A stretch of DNA of 64,000 nucleotides, taken from NCBI GenBank assembly GCA_029783825.1, contig JAREIK010000377.1, positions 555,830-619,829 on the forward strand, given 5' to 3'. The stretch comes from Sapria himalayana (lineage: Eukaryota; Streptophyta; Magnoliopsida; Malpighiales; Rafflesiaceae). The notes beneath the pieces were generated by a model. It did no database searches and was not told the DNA's origin. It saw only the letters and a list, made by a program, of their open reading frames with translations. A program made the translations under genes and the position numbers. The stretch's first letter is position 1, and the number at the start of each line of letters is the position of its first letter. Of the stretch, positions 36,081 to 48,100 are shown in pieces.

Positions 36081-37762
36081 ATTGAGCCTAATGTATTGTC
36101 TGCGGTCAACCGTTAGTAATGTCATCAAACACTTACAATATTGATTATTTTGGATTATTTTTATTTATTTATTTTTATCATTTGAGTTTTATGCTTTAAT
36201 TAATATCATGTTTTTTATTTATTCAGATATTTACAAAATTTATATTTTATGTTTGAGTTTATCTTTGATGTATTAATTTTTATCTTTTAATAATTTAATC
36301 TTGCTTTATTATTTTGTACTTTATAGGTGTTTTTAGTTGTTAGTTGTGACTTGTGATTTATGATAATAATTTTATTTTTTTGTTGTAATTATTTTATTAA
36401 TTAATTAATTTAGTATTAAAATTTAAATTTTAAATTATATTTGAAGTTTTGGATGACCTAATTCCGAACGGGCCAAAATAACATAACCCTGCACGTCCTA
36501 GGCTCCAGCACATCCAAGCTTGACTTTGCATGTCCCAGCACAAATTGGCATGACCCGTCACAACTCGTCTTGACCCAACATGACTCGACATGACTTGGCA
36601 CGACCCGACAAGTCTAGGCATGACCTTGCCCACATCGGGTGCAAGCATGGTCGGCGGGCCTTTACTGGGTCAACATTTCTCAAGTTGTGCCGTGCTTGGC
36701 AGGACATGGTTACTATACCTAGCCGTGCCGGGAACGACATGCTGGCCCTTATTGGGCCACCCAAAAAATGGGTTTAACTAGCTTGATCTGATCCGTTTGA
36801 CACATCTATGTTTATATTATTAAAATTTGACTAATTTTTTATTTTTTAGGTAATAAATAGGTTTGGGTTGAGATTATTGTAAAAAATATTGTTTTATCCT
36901 CAAATTTTTTAGTTGGATTATCATTATTATAAATAAAATTAATTAAAAACTTACAAAAAAATAAAAAATAAAGTATATTATAATTATTTTGTTGTAAAAT
37001 ATATTTCTTTGATCAGCACTATATCATTTCTAATCTCAAGTTTTAACTCCAATTTTTAGTTATAATTCTAAAATGGTACCACTTATGCTGTATGCATAAA
37101 TTAATTATTAAAATAATAAAAAAATTGTAAATTAAAAATAATGAAATTTTAAAAGAGGAGAGATAGAGAAGAGAGAGAATACGAGGAGAAAAAATTTAGA
37201 ATGAAAATTTTAAATTTCATATTTTCTATTTATAGAGATTAGAAAATAATAATTTTATTTAATTTTTTTAAAATATTTTATTTATTTAGGTTAAAAATTC
37301 AACAAGCATATGATTTCTGGTGTGTATCCGTTGAAAATAATATGATGTCAATGGATTTTTTTTTTAAAATGTTTCTTTAAGGCAGTGACATCGACAGTCG
37401 CAACATGTCGCTGTTGGTTCCCGTTTTGAAAACCTAACAGGCAGGCCACATAAGCCGAATCCGGTTTATGTTGCCGAGTTTTTTTTTATAAAAACCAACC
37501 CTGTCATGTGGTTACCCCAGATGGGGCATGCCCCGTGACTCACCGACCCGTACCTGGTCTCGGGTCACCGGGGTTGTTTTGGCCTCTTCTGCATGCCATG
37601 CTGGCTCCAGCCCAGCATGGCATGAGCTGTGCCTTGGACTGGCACTGTTCAGGTCTAGGCATGGTTCTAGACTGTGCCATGCTGGGCCTACCATGGTCAA
37701 TTCGGGCTGTGCCTCGTGCCGTGCCCATGCCGTACAACCCACTTGACACCATTATTCATGGT

Positions 37763-37967
37763 TGGAAAAAATTGTGAAATGTTGCTTCATGGTTGGAAAA
37801 ATTGTGAAATTAGTTAACTTCTAGATGGTTATCAATGAAAAAGGTGCTTTAGAGAGTTTCTAAGTGGAAAATTGTGTGTCAGGTGGTGTGATTTTTTCAG
37901 AAGTTAGTAGTTTCCAGCAGAGCTGCTTGTCACACTCGACTAAGTCTGTGACATGCTGCAGTGCAGT
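37763..37967. other. Short unique-looking interval upstream of the Mutator-like element
   Basis: It starts with a short tandem repeat (GTTGGAAAAATTGTGAAAT at 37761 and 37793) that also appears, diverged, just left of the nest at 21940-21975. The remainder is likely RAD23 intron or upstream sequence. No exon could be supported. Confidence 0.4.
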
Positions 37968-37976
37968 GGTGACATC

Positions 37977-38613
37977 CTGTGTTGCACGGATACGCCACTG
38001 GACTGGCGTGTCCACGTGTTGAACATGTGGACACGGCGACACGGTACGGACACGCGTCGGATACGCCACGTGGCATATCGGACGTCCAGTGGCCAACGTT
38101 GCCCATGCGGCGACGTTGGCCACTCGACACAAGCGGCGGGGGCGCGAATTGAGGGGGGGGGGGGTAGGCATGGGTTTGGCGCGAATTGAGGCAGGGGGCT
38201 AATTGACGGGGGGGAGGCAGAGGGTGGGCGCGGGTTAGGGGCAGGCTAGGGGCTAGAATAAAATAAAATATTTTTATTTTATAAAATAAAAAAATATATT
38301 TTTATATAATATAAGATAATTTTATAATTTTATTTTATAAAATAAAATAATTATAAATATTATCTTATAAAATAAAATAAAATATTTTTATTTTATAAAA
38401 TAAAAAAAAATATATTTATTTTATAATCTAAAATATTTTAATTTAATTTAATTTATAAAATACATAATATTTATAAAAAAATAATTTTAATTTTTAAGTT
38501 TATTTTTTTTATCATGCCGTATCCTATCCGTATTCGTATCCTTGTTTTTTAGAATTTGTCTTGTCCCCGTATCTTGCTGTGTCGTATCCCCGTGTCCGTG
38601 TCTGTGCTTCTTA
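37977..38613. mobile_element. Non-autonomous Mutator-like element (family M1), second copy
   Basis: An exact 9-bp duplication GGTGACATC (37968-37976 and 38614-38622) brackets 637 bp whose ends pair loosely (GTTGCACGGATACG against GAAGCACAGACACGG in reverse complement). The left half is GC-rich with GGACACG and CGTGTCC words and a 12-G run at 38153. The right half has palindromic TTTTATTTTATAAAATAAA blocks before the GTGTCCGTGTCTGTGCTTC end. The same architecture as 11401-12031 defines a family. No protein coding is supported. Confidence 0.85.
38153..38164. repeat. 12-base G homopolymer
   Basis: Inside the M1 element, followed by further GGGGG runs (38202-38210). A plausible G-quadruplex former, by composition only. 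Confidence 0.8.
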
Positions 38614-38974
38614 GGTGACATCTAGTGTCATAATGTCTTACTGCTGAGACCTCTATTTTTAGATTTGATGAATTATATGAAATGTTTCATTAACATAAGA
38701 GTCAGTTAAAACTAGGGTTATTATTCTTGGTATTGCATATTTGTTGACATGTGATCCCTAATTTATCAGAAAACTCTGAATAGGGGAGTTTAACAGAACT
38801 TTTGAGTAATTCAATTACTAAATTTGATTCATTTGCATTTATTCATGTCGTGTGTAGGAGTTGGCTGCTTGTTATCACCAGTCTCTGATCATACTGTTGT
38901 TGTCTTTATGGTTATATAAATGTTGTTCATTTTTTTTGCATTGATACATAAATTGAATACAACTATTGTTCCAG

Positions 38975-41900
38975 CAGGCTGCCCAAAAAACACTTACTGC
39001 TTCCCAAGCAACCACGGCACAGTGAGTAGATTTATGGCAGTTCCAAAAATTGTTGACAATATGAGAATGCCATGTGTTGAATTTGATCTGTATTTTTAAT
39101 TTTTTTTTGCAGGCCTTCATCTGGGGAAGCCTCAGCCCCAACAGCTACTGCAGCCTCAGCTCCAGCACCAGCTCCTCCCTCAACTGCATCCCCAGTCCAA
39201 GCCTTAGTTCCTGCACCCATCTCTTCTGATAATGTTCTGTGCGTATTTTCTTTGGAAAAAAATGTTATTTTGGATTTGCAATTGTTGATAACGAAACCAA
39301 AAAACATAACAATCTAATAATTTAAATAATAAAAAAACCATAACAATGTAAATATGTCCAATGGGCTGTGTGCTGGGCTAGCATGACTTATTTTTTAGGC
39401 CCAACATGGCCACAACGCCATGGTTTTTAGCTTTGTTGTGGCATGCTTTTAAAAAAGGGTAGCCTTGCATGCCCCATTTGGTCTGCTAGCTGCCTACTTG
39501 GGTAGTGCCAAACTTGACAGTTTGCGCAAAAGTCATAGCAGTGTCAAAATGGGCCATGTTAGGTTGGTATGAATTCAATTTTGGTGGCCTAGTTGGCCCA
39601 TCGTCCCTTGTTGGACACGACATGAAATGGGTGCTCAAGTCGTGTTGTGCCAGCACGACTTGATGGGGGGCCAATTTGGCATAGTTCGATGGCTTGATTC
39701 CCTCAACAAGGTATGCTGGGTCAGATTGGATCGTGCTGTGCAGGGCTTGCAGTGGCATGACACTACCATTGGCTGGAGCCATTGCCATTGGTCAGTCCAG
39801 TCACCACTCACCTGTGATCACAGGCCATTGCCCAACTGGTTAGTAGCTCTAGTTAAATGGAAGTGTTGGTGTCGCTGCTACATTGTGCAATGATTTTTTT
39901 TATGTTTAAATTTTTAAGTAAAATTTTAATTGTTATAAATCAAAATTAAACTGTAATGTACTATAAATTAAAATGAATAAAATATTAGAGCTTAATCAAA
40001 AAAATATATTTATATTGTCTTTTGATTTTGTGGTATAATTATAACAAATAATAATAAATTAAAAAATCTTTTAGATAACATTAATAATATACATGTTTGT
40101 CTTCTCTAATATGTAATGAGTATGTATATAGTATGAGTTAGATTATCATGTTTGATTCTAAAGCTAGTGTTAGTAGTAGTCTCAATATATTTAATGTAAA
40201 TCATATGAATTGTGATTCATTAGTTGCTCTTTTATTGTATTTTGAATATGCATTCTTAAATTTTATTAGTTCTATACGTATGAAAATTCTTTTATGAATT
40301 CTAGTTATAGTCTGAATTTTTTATCTAAAATAATATTTACAACTACAAAAAAGTAAAATTTGATATTATGTTAGATATTAGAGGGGTCAGTGAATCACAT
40401 GTCATCTTAGATAACACGAGATAAATTGAATATATATAATTTTTATTAACTTAATATAATTAAATTATTATTATTATTATATGATAAGATGAAATAATAA
40501 TTAATATTTAAGTGTCGAGATAATTTATTTTTATTCCATATATCTCTTCATCATTTATCCCTAGTTAACTGAATGATATAATTATCATATTTGAAAATAT
40601 TGTCCATGTTTGTACTTGGAGGCTTGTTAACACTCTCATACCTAGCATAATAATATATAAACATATTATTTAATTTTTCTTGAATTAAATCATCTAATTT
40701 TTTTGTTTTGTTAATATTAGTGAATATGTATTTTATTTACTTTCTATTCTTTTCACCCTAATCATAACATTCATATTTCATGTCGAAAACTAAGTAATTA
40801 AGGTGTCCTCTATTTGATATTCAAAGTAAGGTGTTCTTTATACTTGCTAAATATATTATTATTATTATTATTATTATATATGTATTTATGTGTAATTCAA
40901 GTAGTGAGAATTTATATTGATAAATATATGTTTGTTATATTATTAAATATTTTTAGGAATTTAAAAAAAATATTCTCGGCTCTTAATTTCAATCATCAAT
41001 AATAAATTAATTATTCTTATTATTAATATAATCTAATATTATATATTGATAGTAATATGACTCTAACATCAAATATCAATAGTTCTAATGTTGTTTGATA
41101 TTTGTTTAATATTTTTTATTTTTTAAATCTGTCAAAAAATAAAGATTATAAAATTCTTATCGTTTGTTGGATTTTTTTAATATTTTAGTAAAATTTTTAT
41201 GTTTTTTAATATGAGAGAAATAATTTTAATTCTTATTTGTACTATTAGATTAATTATGTGTTATATACACTTAACATGAAAAATATTAGTTGATGGTTTG
41301 TCTCTAATAGTTTTGACAAATATATTAATGATATTATATTTATTTAAAGTTTATTGAATGTGATATTAAAATTTTTATTTTGAATATTATTTTTTCTAAA
41401 GATTATTAGTAGTCACTCATATATAGCTGAGTCATCACGAGGATGGATCTCAACAAATTCTTAAATTTTTATATTATGTTTTTACTTAGAATTGATATAG
41501 TAGATGGTATGACATATAAGTAAAGTATCAGTGCAAATAGTCTAAATGTAAGACATAATGAGTGTTTTTTTTATTATATTTTTTAAATTTATTAATTATT
41601 ACTTATTTTTATAATTCAAAGTATGCTATTAAATTATTTCTTTTGATATACCTAGTTATTATATGATAATTAAGCTAAAATTAGTTTTGTATTATATTTT
41701 TTCTAGGGTTTTTTGAAAATTTATTTAGAAGATCTATGCTAGTAATTAATTTTGTTATGTATTTTTTTTTTCAATCTCATTGTAACAAATAAAGCAGATT
41801 AATAAAACTTAAGTTAATTTAACTTCAAAGACCTGAAATTAAGTTGAATTTGTTTGAGATTAATAAAATATTTTTTTTTGGTGATTCGATTAGCATATTT

Positions 41901-42104
41901 CTTAATGTGATCAATGTAATCAGTATTTTTATATGTATATATATTTTTAATAATATATACACTGATGTATTATCTTTAAAATCTCTAGTATTTTTATTTT
42001 TAAAGTGTATCAAGATTGCTTATTTTTAGGTTTTTTAGACAAATGAGTAGAAATCATGAGACTACTAAAAGAGAACGTAATTTAAGTCTCTGGTCTTTTG
42101 ATCA

Positions 42105-42137
<33 letters not shown>

Positions 42138-45100
42138 CTATCTTTAAGTCTAATTTATTTTTATTAAATTTATTATTTATCATTTTATGTATGAAATAAT
42201 AGTAGAATGAGAAAAATAATTTTTAATTTTTTAATTTATTTATTAATTTAAAATTTATTAAATATAATTAATTAATTTAAACGTAACATAATCACAATGT
42301 GTATCTTAATTTTATATTTGCAGTAGATATTTTGGATATTCCAACTTTCACTTCATATTTTTATGTCTGAAAGTTGTTTTTATAGAGATAAAAGGAGAGA
42401 AGTTTGTGGATTTACTATGAAAAAAATATTTCAATAATCTATTTATAAAAAAAAGTATTCAATTAATAATATATTTTTATTTTTTTTAATTATCTTTAGG
42501 GCATAAATTTGATAGTCATTAGATTTTTATAAAAGATCCGTTGGATGCAATACGACGACTCAAAATTTTAATCAAAATATTATTTTTTTTATTATAACCG
42601 ACAAGACATCTATCAATGTCTTGTTGGCTGTTGCTTTTTGTCCAAAATGGATAAAAATAAATAAGCAACCATTAAAAAAAAAGACTATTTTTTTTAAAAG
42701 GTTATGCTTGCCACATAACAAGGAATGTTTGGCCTTGTCCCAACATGCTACAAGCCTTACTATCGGCCAACATGACTATGATTTAGGCATAACTTTGGAT
42801 CATGCTGTGCTAGTCATGACATTATTGAATTGAGTCATGCTTCATGCTGTGCTTTGGCTGCATGATCTACTTGACACCTTTAACTAGGCATTGGTTCAAA
42901 CCCATACTAATCTGGGTTCGTTCCAGCCTAACTTGGTTTGTTCAAGGTTAGCTTTTATTGATTCATTAGGTTGAAACAATCCTTCACGAGCCAGTGTTTC
43001 AGGCCATGTTCCATCTTTTGTGGAATGTGGGCTAGATACCCCGACCTAACATGTTCCAAGCCATCTATTGCTAGCCCACATCTATTCTTGGCATGGTTTT
43101 AGCCATGTTGTATACTATTTTTTGTGGGGTGTATCATTTTTAGGCAGCTCACATGCTAGGTACTCTTATTAATAATCACATTAAAAAGACAACATACATA
43201 AAAAAAATAACAAACTACAATATTTTTCCCTCAATCTTATTTGTAAAGGTTCATAATGCTAAGCTTGGAAAAAAGATTGATATGCTTCAAGGTTCTTAGT
43301 GAATGTATTTGTTGATTGTAATGTTATATAGATATAAAATGTAATAATGATTTCATTCTAATATCCTTTTTGAGGAAGAAGTATCTCACATCTATTTGTT
43401 TTGTTTGCTCCTATAGTATTGGATTAAAGGCTATCTTATTGTTTGATTATTACAATAAAAAATAATAAAAAAAAATTGATATAATCTATTTGAATAAGTA
43501 TCAGATTTAAAGTATCTTGTTTGTGATTGGTATTATCATTTTGACCTTAGCTTATGTATTTGATTTTGAAATGATAAATTATTTTATTTTTCTTGGAGAC
43601 ATGATTGTTCTCCAAAAAGGTATAAAAACTTATTATATATTTTGTTTCAAGGTAAGTTGATGCATAACTAGAATATTAATTTTCCACTAATTGTAAGTAT
43701 CAATGATCACTGAAATAAATTTTAAGTTATAAAGACTATTTTATATATCTTAGTATGTAAATAGTTGCGTTTGAATGCTCATGTCAAGAAGAATTATAGG
43801 TGTCAAGCGAGCAATGTTGTGCCAGACACGACACGATTCATTGGAGGGCAGGCCCAACACGGCCTGCCACTTAAAATTAGCCTGGTTTCGGGTTGGTTCG
43901 GGCTGGTTCTAGGTTAAGAAAATTCTTATCCTAGAATTGAGAATTGGAATAGTGCACCGCCTTTGCCTGTCGGGCATTGCCATGTTGATCGACATTGATC
44001 GTGTTGTCGTCATGGCGCCCATCATGCGTTGCTTGCTGTCGTGTCGGGTGTTGCCTATGTCGTGCCAATGTGCCAGGCATTTGGGTCGTTACTGACATGA
44101 CATGTGGGCTGAATTCTCTTGGTACAACACGTCACGTGAGTTGAATTTCCTTGGCATGTCATGACTCAACTGGGCCGGTTCCGTTCCGGGGCCGTGCTGC
44201 CAGGTCCGGTTGATACATCTTAGAAGAATCTAGGAAATAACTAATTATATTGTATATATTTGTTATTTTTTTATACTTCTGTAAGGAGTACAACTAATTA
44301 GAGTTATATTAGATGACAACTTAGTTCCTAGATCACTATGAGTATTTGTTGGAGTATACATTAAAAAATAAATTTTTATAAAAGTATCTATTACATATCT
44401 CATCTAGGGGTGTAACCGAGCCGAGTCGAGCCGAGTATTAGGCAGGCTCGGCTCGGCTCGGTTTTAAAGGAGTAGGCTCGAGCTTGTTCATGAGCTTGTT
44501 TACGAGCTGACGAGCCGAGTTTGAGGGTGTCCGGGCTCGGCTCGTTTAACTTATGAGCTTAGTTCACGAGCTTGTTCACGAGCCTGGTTAATGAGCTTGC
44601 TCACAAGCCTATTCACGAGCTTGTTCACGAGCCTATTTATGAGTTGATGAGCTGAGTTTAAGAGTGCTCGGGCTCGGCTCGTTTAACTTACGAGCCTCAA
44701 AATAATGTTCAAGAATTAAAGAAAATGTTTATATAAAATAGCCAACATATAACTAAATAAAAAAGATAAGATAATAAAATTTCAATTAACTTGATTGAAG
44801 TTCAAGTGTTAAATATTCATCATGTTCATTTGTAGGAAAAATTTATTGTGTATCAAGCTTTCTCCATGTTCACGAGCTTGTTCACGAGCTTGTTTCACGA
44901 GCTTGTTCACAAGATTAGTTAACGAGCTTGCTCATGAGCCTATTCACGAGCCTGTTTACGAGCCGACGAGTCAAGTTTGAGGGTGCTCGGGCTCGGTTCA
45001 TTTAACTTATGAGCCTCAAAATAATGTTCGGGCTCGGCTCGTTTAACTTAATAAACGAGTTTGAGCAAGCTTCTAAAGAGCCGAACGCCGAGTAGCTCGC

Positions 45101-48100
45101 GAGGAGCTCGGCTCGGCTACAGCCCTAATCTTATCATGACATAATAATCATTTTTTTGGAAAAAATATTTATATCCTAAAATAATATCTGTTTTCTAATA
45201 TTTTGTCTAAAATAATGATGAAATATATTTTTTGATTTATTTGATTTTAACTTGTCATTTCACATAATTAAATTATAATTTATATATATAATAAAAAAAA
45301 TCACCAAGCTATCTATATTTCTTTGAAATATTAAAAAAAAATTGATAATACATATTGTAAATCAAAGAAAATGTTTGCTCGTGAGAATCTTATAATTTAG
45401 CATCTTAGTTATTACTTGAGGTCATGAATTGAGTTTCATTATTTATAAATTATCTTATTGTGTTGCTTGAAACCCATATCACTAATCTATTTGTATTTTT
45501 TTTAAGGTCATTGTGAAAAAATATATTTTTTTATGTGTAGCTAATATATCATCAATATGTATGATATAACTATTAAAATAAGAATTTATATGAAAATTAT
45601 ATGTCACTGAAAAGAAAATATCTTTGTAATTTATACTAAATGACTAAGTCAACTTTTTTGCACAATTTTTTGTCATAAAGTGATTTATTTTTTTATTTGG
45701 ATTCATCTTCACAGTGAATATTTATTTGTAATTAATAATAAATCTTTTTGTAAGTCGTGGTACTAATTCTCTAATTTTATGGAGTGAAGAATATATTTTT
45801 TTTCCAATTTGGTTTGATTTTATTTTGGGTGAGATAATATCTCAAAAAAGATTTGAATATATTGAAATTATCAAGAAATTAATAAACGAAACAGGAAGAA
45901 AGCATAAGTAAGATAAAATTTATGAGATTGAATGTTGAATGTAATTTTTTTGTTCCTTCATTAGGGTGATTGTAAAGTTAAGATTTGATTGATTGTCTTT
46001 ATTATCGCTTGGTTTATTGGTAGACTAATTTTTGATTTGACAAGATTGTGTATGCCTTCTTTTTGTCTATATTCTAAGTCATGAATGGTTAAGTATCCAG
46101 TCCCCCACTCAACAAGATTGTGTATGCCTTCTTTTTGACTACCTGGTTCATTAGTAGACTCATCGACTGTCATCTAAACTCAAAGATTTTTTTTCTTTGG
46201 AAATTTTATTCTTTCTATAATCTATATGATCTGTATATGTTGGTACTTATGATGATTTTATAAGAATATTATCATAATATGGGCTACATGTGATTTTCTC
46301 TTGACTGAAGGTCTAATTGAAATTATTGAGATATAAAAAAGACTAATGAGTTTAGATGTATCATATGAATTTTGATTTTTTCTTGACTTGTTAAAAAATA
46401 AATTCTGTAAAAAAAAACTAATAGTATTCATTAAAATTTTATTAGGTTCTAATAAAAAATATTTGTACCTTATTTGGGTACTGAAATATCAAAGAAAGAT
46501 ATATCTTAAGGCTCTAGTATCATCTTAATTTATCTTAGGAAGAGATCATAGAGAAAATAACTATTTTTAAAAATAATGAGATATAGCTAAATAATTTTTC
46601 TCTAGAATATAATATTTATAATGATAAAATAAAACTTATGGTTGATGAGTTAATTTGTAATTAATATTAAATTTTCTTAAAATATTATGAAACATTTCTA
46701 CCAAAGTATAAAATTCGAGCTATTTTAATTAGATTTCTATTTCTTTTAAAATCTCATTTTATGGGGGTGAGTCGATATATAAATTCTAATTTATAATTTC
46801 ATCATCTATATAATAAGTTTTAAATTTGTCTAATATATATTATAATATATTGTTGTTTCTTATTTTTTTAATAATTTTTATTTAATTAATTTTATATTAT
46901 TTTATGAATTGATTAAAATATAATACAAATCTGTGTTCTAAATTAAAAAGAAACAACAATTTATATCATAAATAATAGTCAACAAAAATAACAAATACTT
47001 AAATTTCTTTCGGTTCTCATATTTGCTCGATTTTTATATATATGAATGTATTAAATCAAAAGCATTCTTGCTTCTATTAGTTTGATGGATAGAAAATAAA
47101 TAATTTTAATGTTTTTTAAAAAAATACATACTGCACATTCTAGGGTCAAACTTTTCTCAAGGTTGGAGTAAAATATGCTCAAACTAGTCAATATTGGGTG
47201 ATCATGTTCGGGATATATATAAAAAAAGAATCTAACACACTTAGAACTCATGAGAAAATTATATTATAGAAGATAAGATATATAGTTTATTTTGTTCACT
47301 CCTAAAAATGTTTTTTTAAAGATTCTTTTGATCCTGCAAACAAACATTAATGAGAGAAATTAAAAGTAGAATTGAGTTTTTTGGAAAAATAATATGTAGA
47401 AAGAAAACTACCATAGCTAATATATTAATTCAAATGATGGGTAAATTTGTAATGACAGAATGATTTATGTAATATGAGTATTGATGTCTTAGTCAATAAT
47501 CAAATAGTTGAAATGGTAGAATGAGTAACAAGAGCTATAATATCTTAAGGTTGGGAGGAAATGTTTGCTGCTGCTTCATTTGGAAGGAATTCCAAATATC
47601 CCTCTTTAGTCGAGATTATGCATTTATGGTGGAAAGACTCTATGAGGATCACTGGCTGAATTTGATAATGATATGGCTAATTCAATAATTTTTTTCTTAT
47701 GTCATTCTATTTCGATGCACCACCACATCATAATGAAAAAAAAAGTTGAAGTTTGTTTGTAATCACTTTTCTTTTATCACGTTGTTGAGTGTTTTATTTG
47801 TCACGTGCTTTACTATTTAATTACCAAATAATTACATTCAATGATCAAAGAAATAGAAGAGGAAAAATAATAAGAAAAAAAAAAAAGAAAAAAAAGTAAA
47901 AAAAATAGGATAAAAAAAAAGAAAAAGAAATAATAATAATAATAAAGGAAAAAAAGAAGAGGAAGAAAAAAAAAGAAAAAAAAAGAGGAAGAATGCAACA
48001 AAAGAAGAGGAAAAAAAAGAAAAGAAACCCTAAACAAAAAATAAAAAAAAAGAAATAGTAATAATAATAGAGAAAAAAGGAGAAAAAAAGATAAAGAATA

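Larger units (their letters stand above)
32155..36806 (+). mobile_element. hAT-D, plus-strand hAT nested in hAT-A and itself invaded twice
   Basis: The left end TATAGGTGTCTAATG and right end CGTTTGACACATCTA lie at the point where the minus-strand hAT-A coding sequence is interrupted. The flanks CTTCCATA (32147-32154) and TGTTTATA (36807-36814) match at only 4 of 8, with three of four differences being transitions. Subtracting the two small insertions (32547-33077 and 33703-34100) leaves about 3.7 kb. GC-rich ends are at 32155-32520 and 36460-36800. Confidence 0.75.
29400..36930 (-). pseudogene. hAT-A transposase pseudogene, split by two insertions
   Basis: C-terminal blocks lie around 29450-29720, middle blocks around 29880-30700, and the CATATCTCACCGTC-type block (LTSHYVDS region) straddles the miniature element at 31097. 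BED and upstream blocks occupy 31780-32150, and the N-terminal TQ.SKK-like block resumes at about 36840-36930 beyond hAT-D. All frames are broken. A 290-bp internal tandem duplication (30490-31069) repeats the CHVIN and FDN region. Confidence 0.75.
21983..37754 (-). mobile_element. Outermost hAT of a 15.8-kb nested cluster (hAT-A)
   Basis: The left end TAAATTGTCAAATGGG and the right end CCCACTTGACACCATTA are degenerate TAGAGGTGTCAA-type termini. The near-perfect duplication TTAATGGT/TTCATGGT brackets them. Element sequence survives as four pieces: 21983-22265, 29160-31096, 31618-32154 and about 36807-37754. Together they make about 3.7 kb, the normal family size. The gaps are filled by hAT-B (22266-29151), a miniature element (31097-31609) and hAT-D (32155-36806). 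Coding blocks continue in order on the minus strand across every insertion, which supports the reconstruction. Confidence 0.8.
39349..42882 (-). mobile_element. Old minus-strand BED-type hAT inside the copia LTR
   Basis: The left end TAAATATGTCCAATGGGC and right end CTACTTGACACCTTTA are degenerate family termini. GC-rich ends cover 39349-39880 and about 42690-42882. Minus-strand transposase blocks fill 40090-42100. The length of 3534 bp is normal. No convincing target duplication remains (TAACAATG against ACTAGGCA, or TAACTAGG with a two-base shift giving 6 of 8). Confidence 0.75.
39286..43200 (-). repeat. 3' LTR of the copia, split by a hAT insertion
   Basis: Outer LTR fragment 39286-39348 (ACCAAAAAACATAACAATCT) and inner fragment about 43125-43200 (GGCAGCTCACATGC, TTATTAATAATCAC). 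Together they align with the other LTR at 48838-49008. The inserted DNA lies between them. Confidence 0.6.

Noticed and set aside
36430..36781. Several overlapping short open frames on both strands
   Set aside because: They are in the GC-rich right end of hAT-D and have no conserved motif.
37508..37777. Open frames on both strands near the right end of hAT-A
   Set aside because: Subterminal GC-rich sequence crossing the element terminus and its duplication.
37820..37967. Possible decayed ubiquitin-like exon of RAD23 upstream of the Mutator-like element
   Set aside because: The stretch GAGAGTTTCTAAGTGG faintly resembles the EGFLVV motif of the ubiquitin-like domain, but the frame has a stop and no splice sites support it.
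39349..42882. Exact target duplication for the hAT in the copia LTR
   Set aside because: Neither the direct flanks nor a two-base shift gives more than 6 of 8 matches, so I do not claim it.
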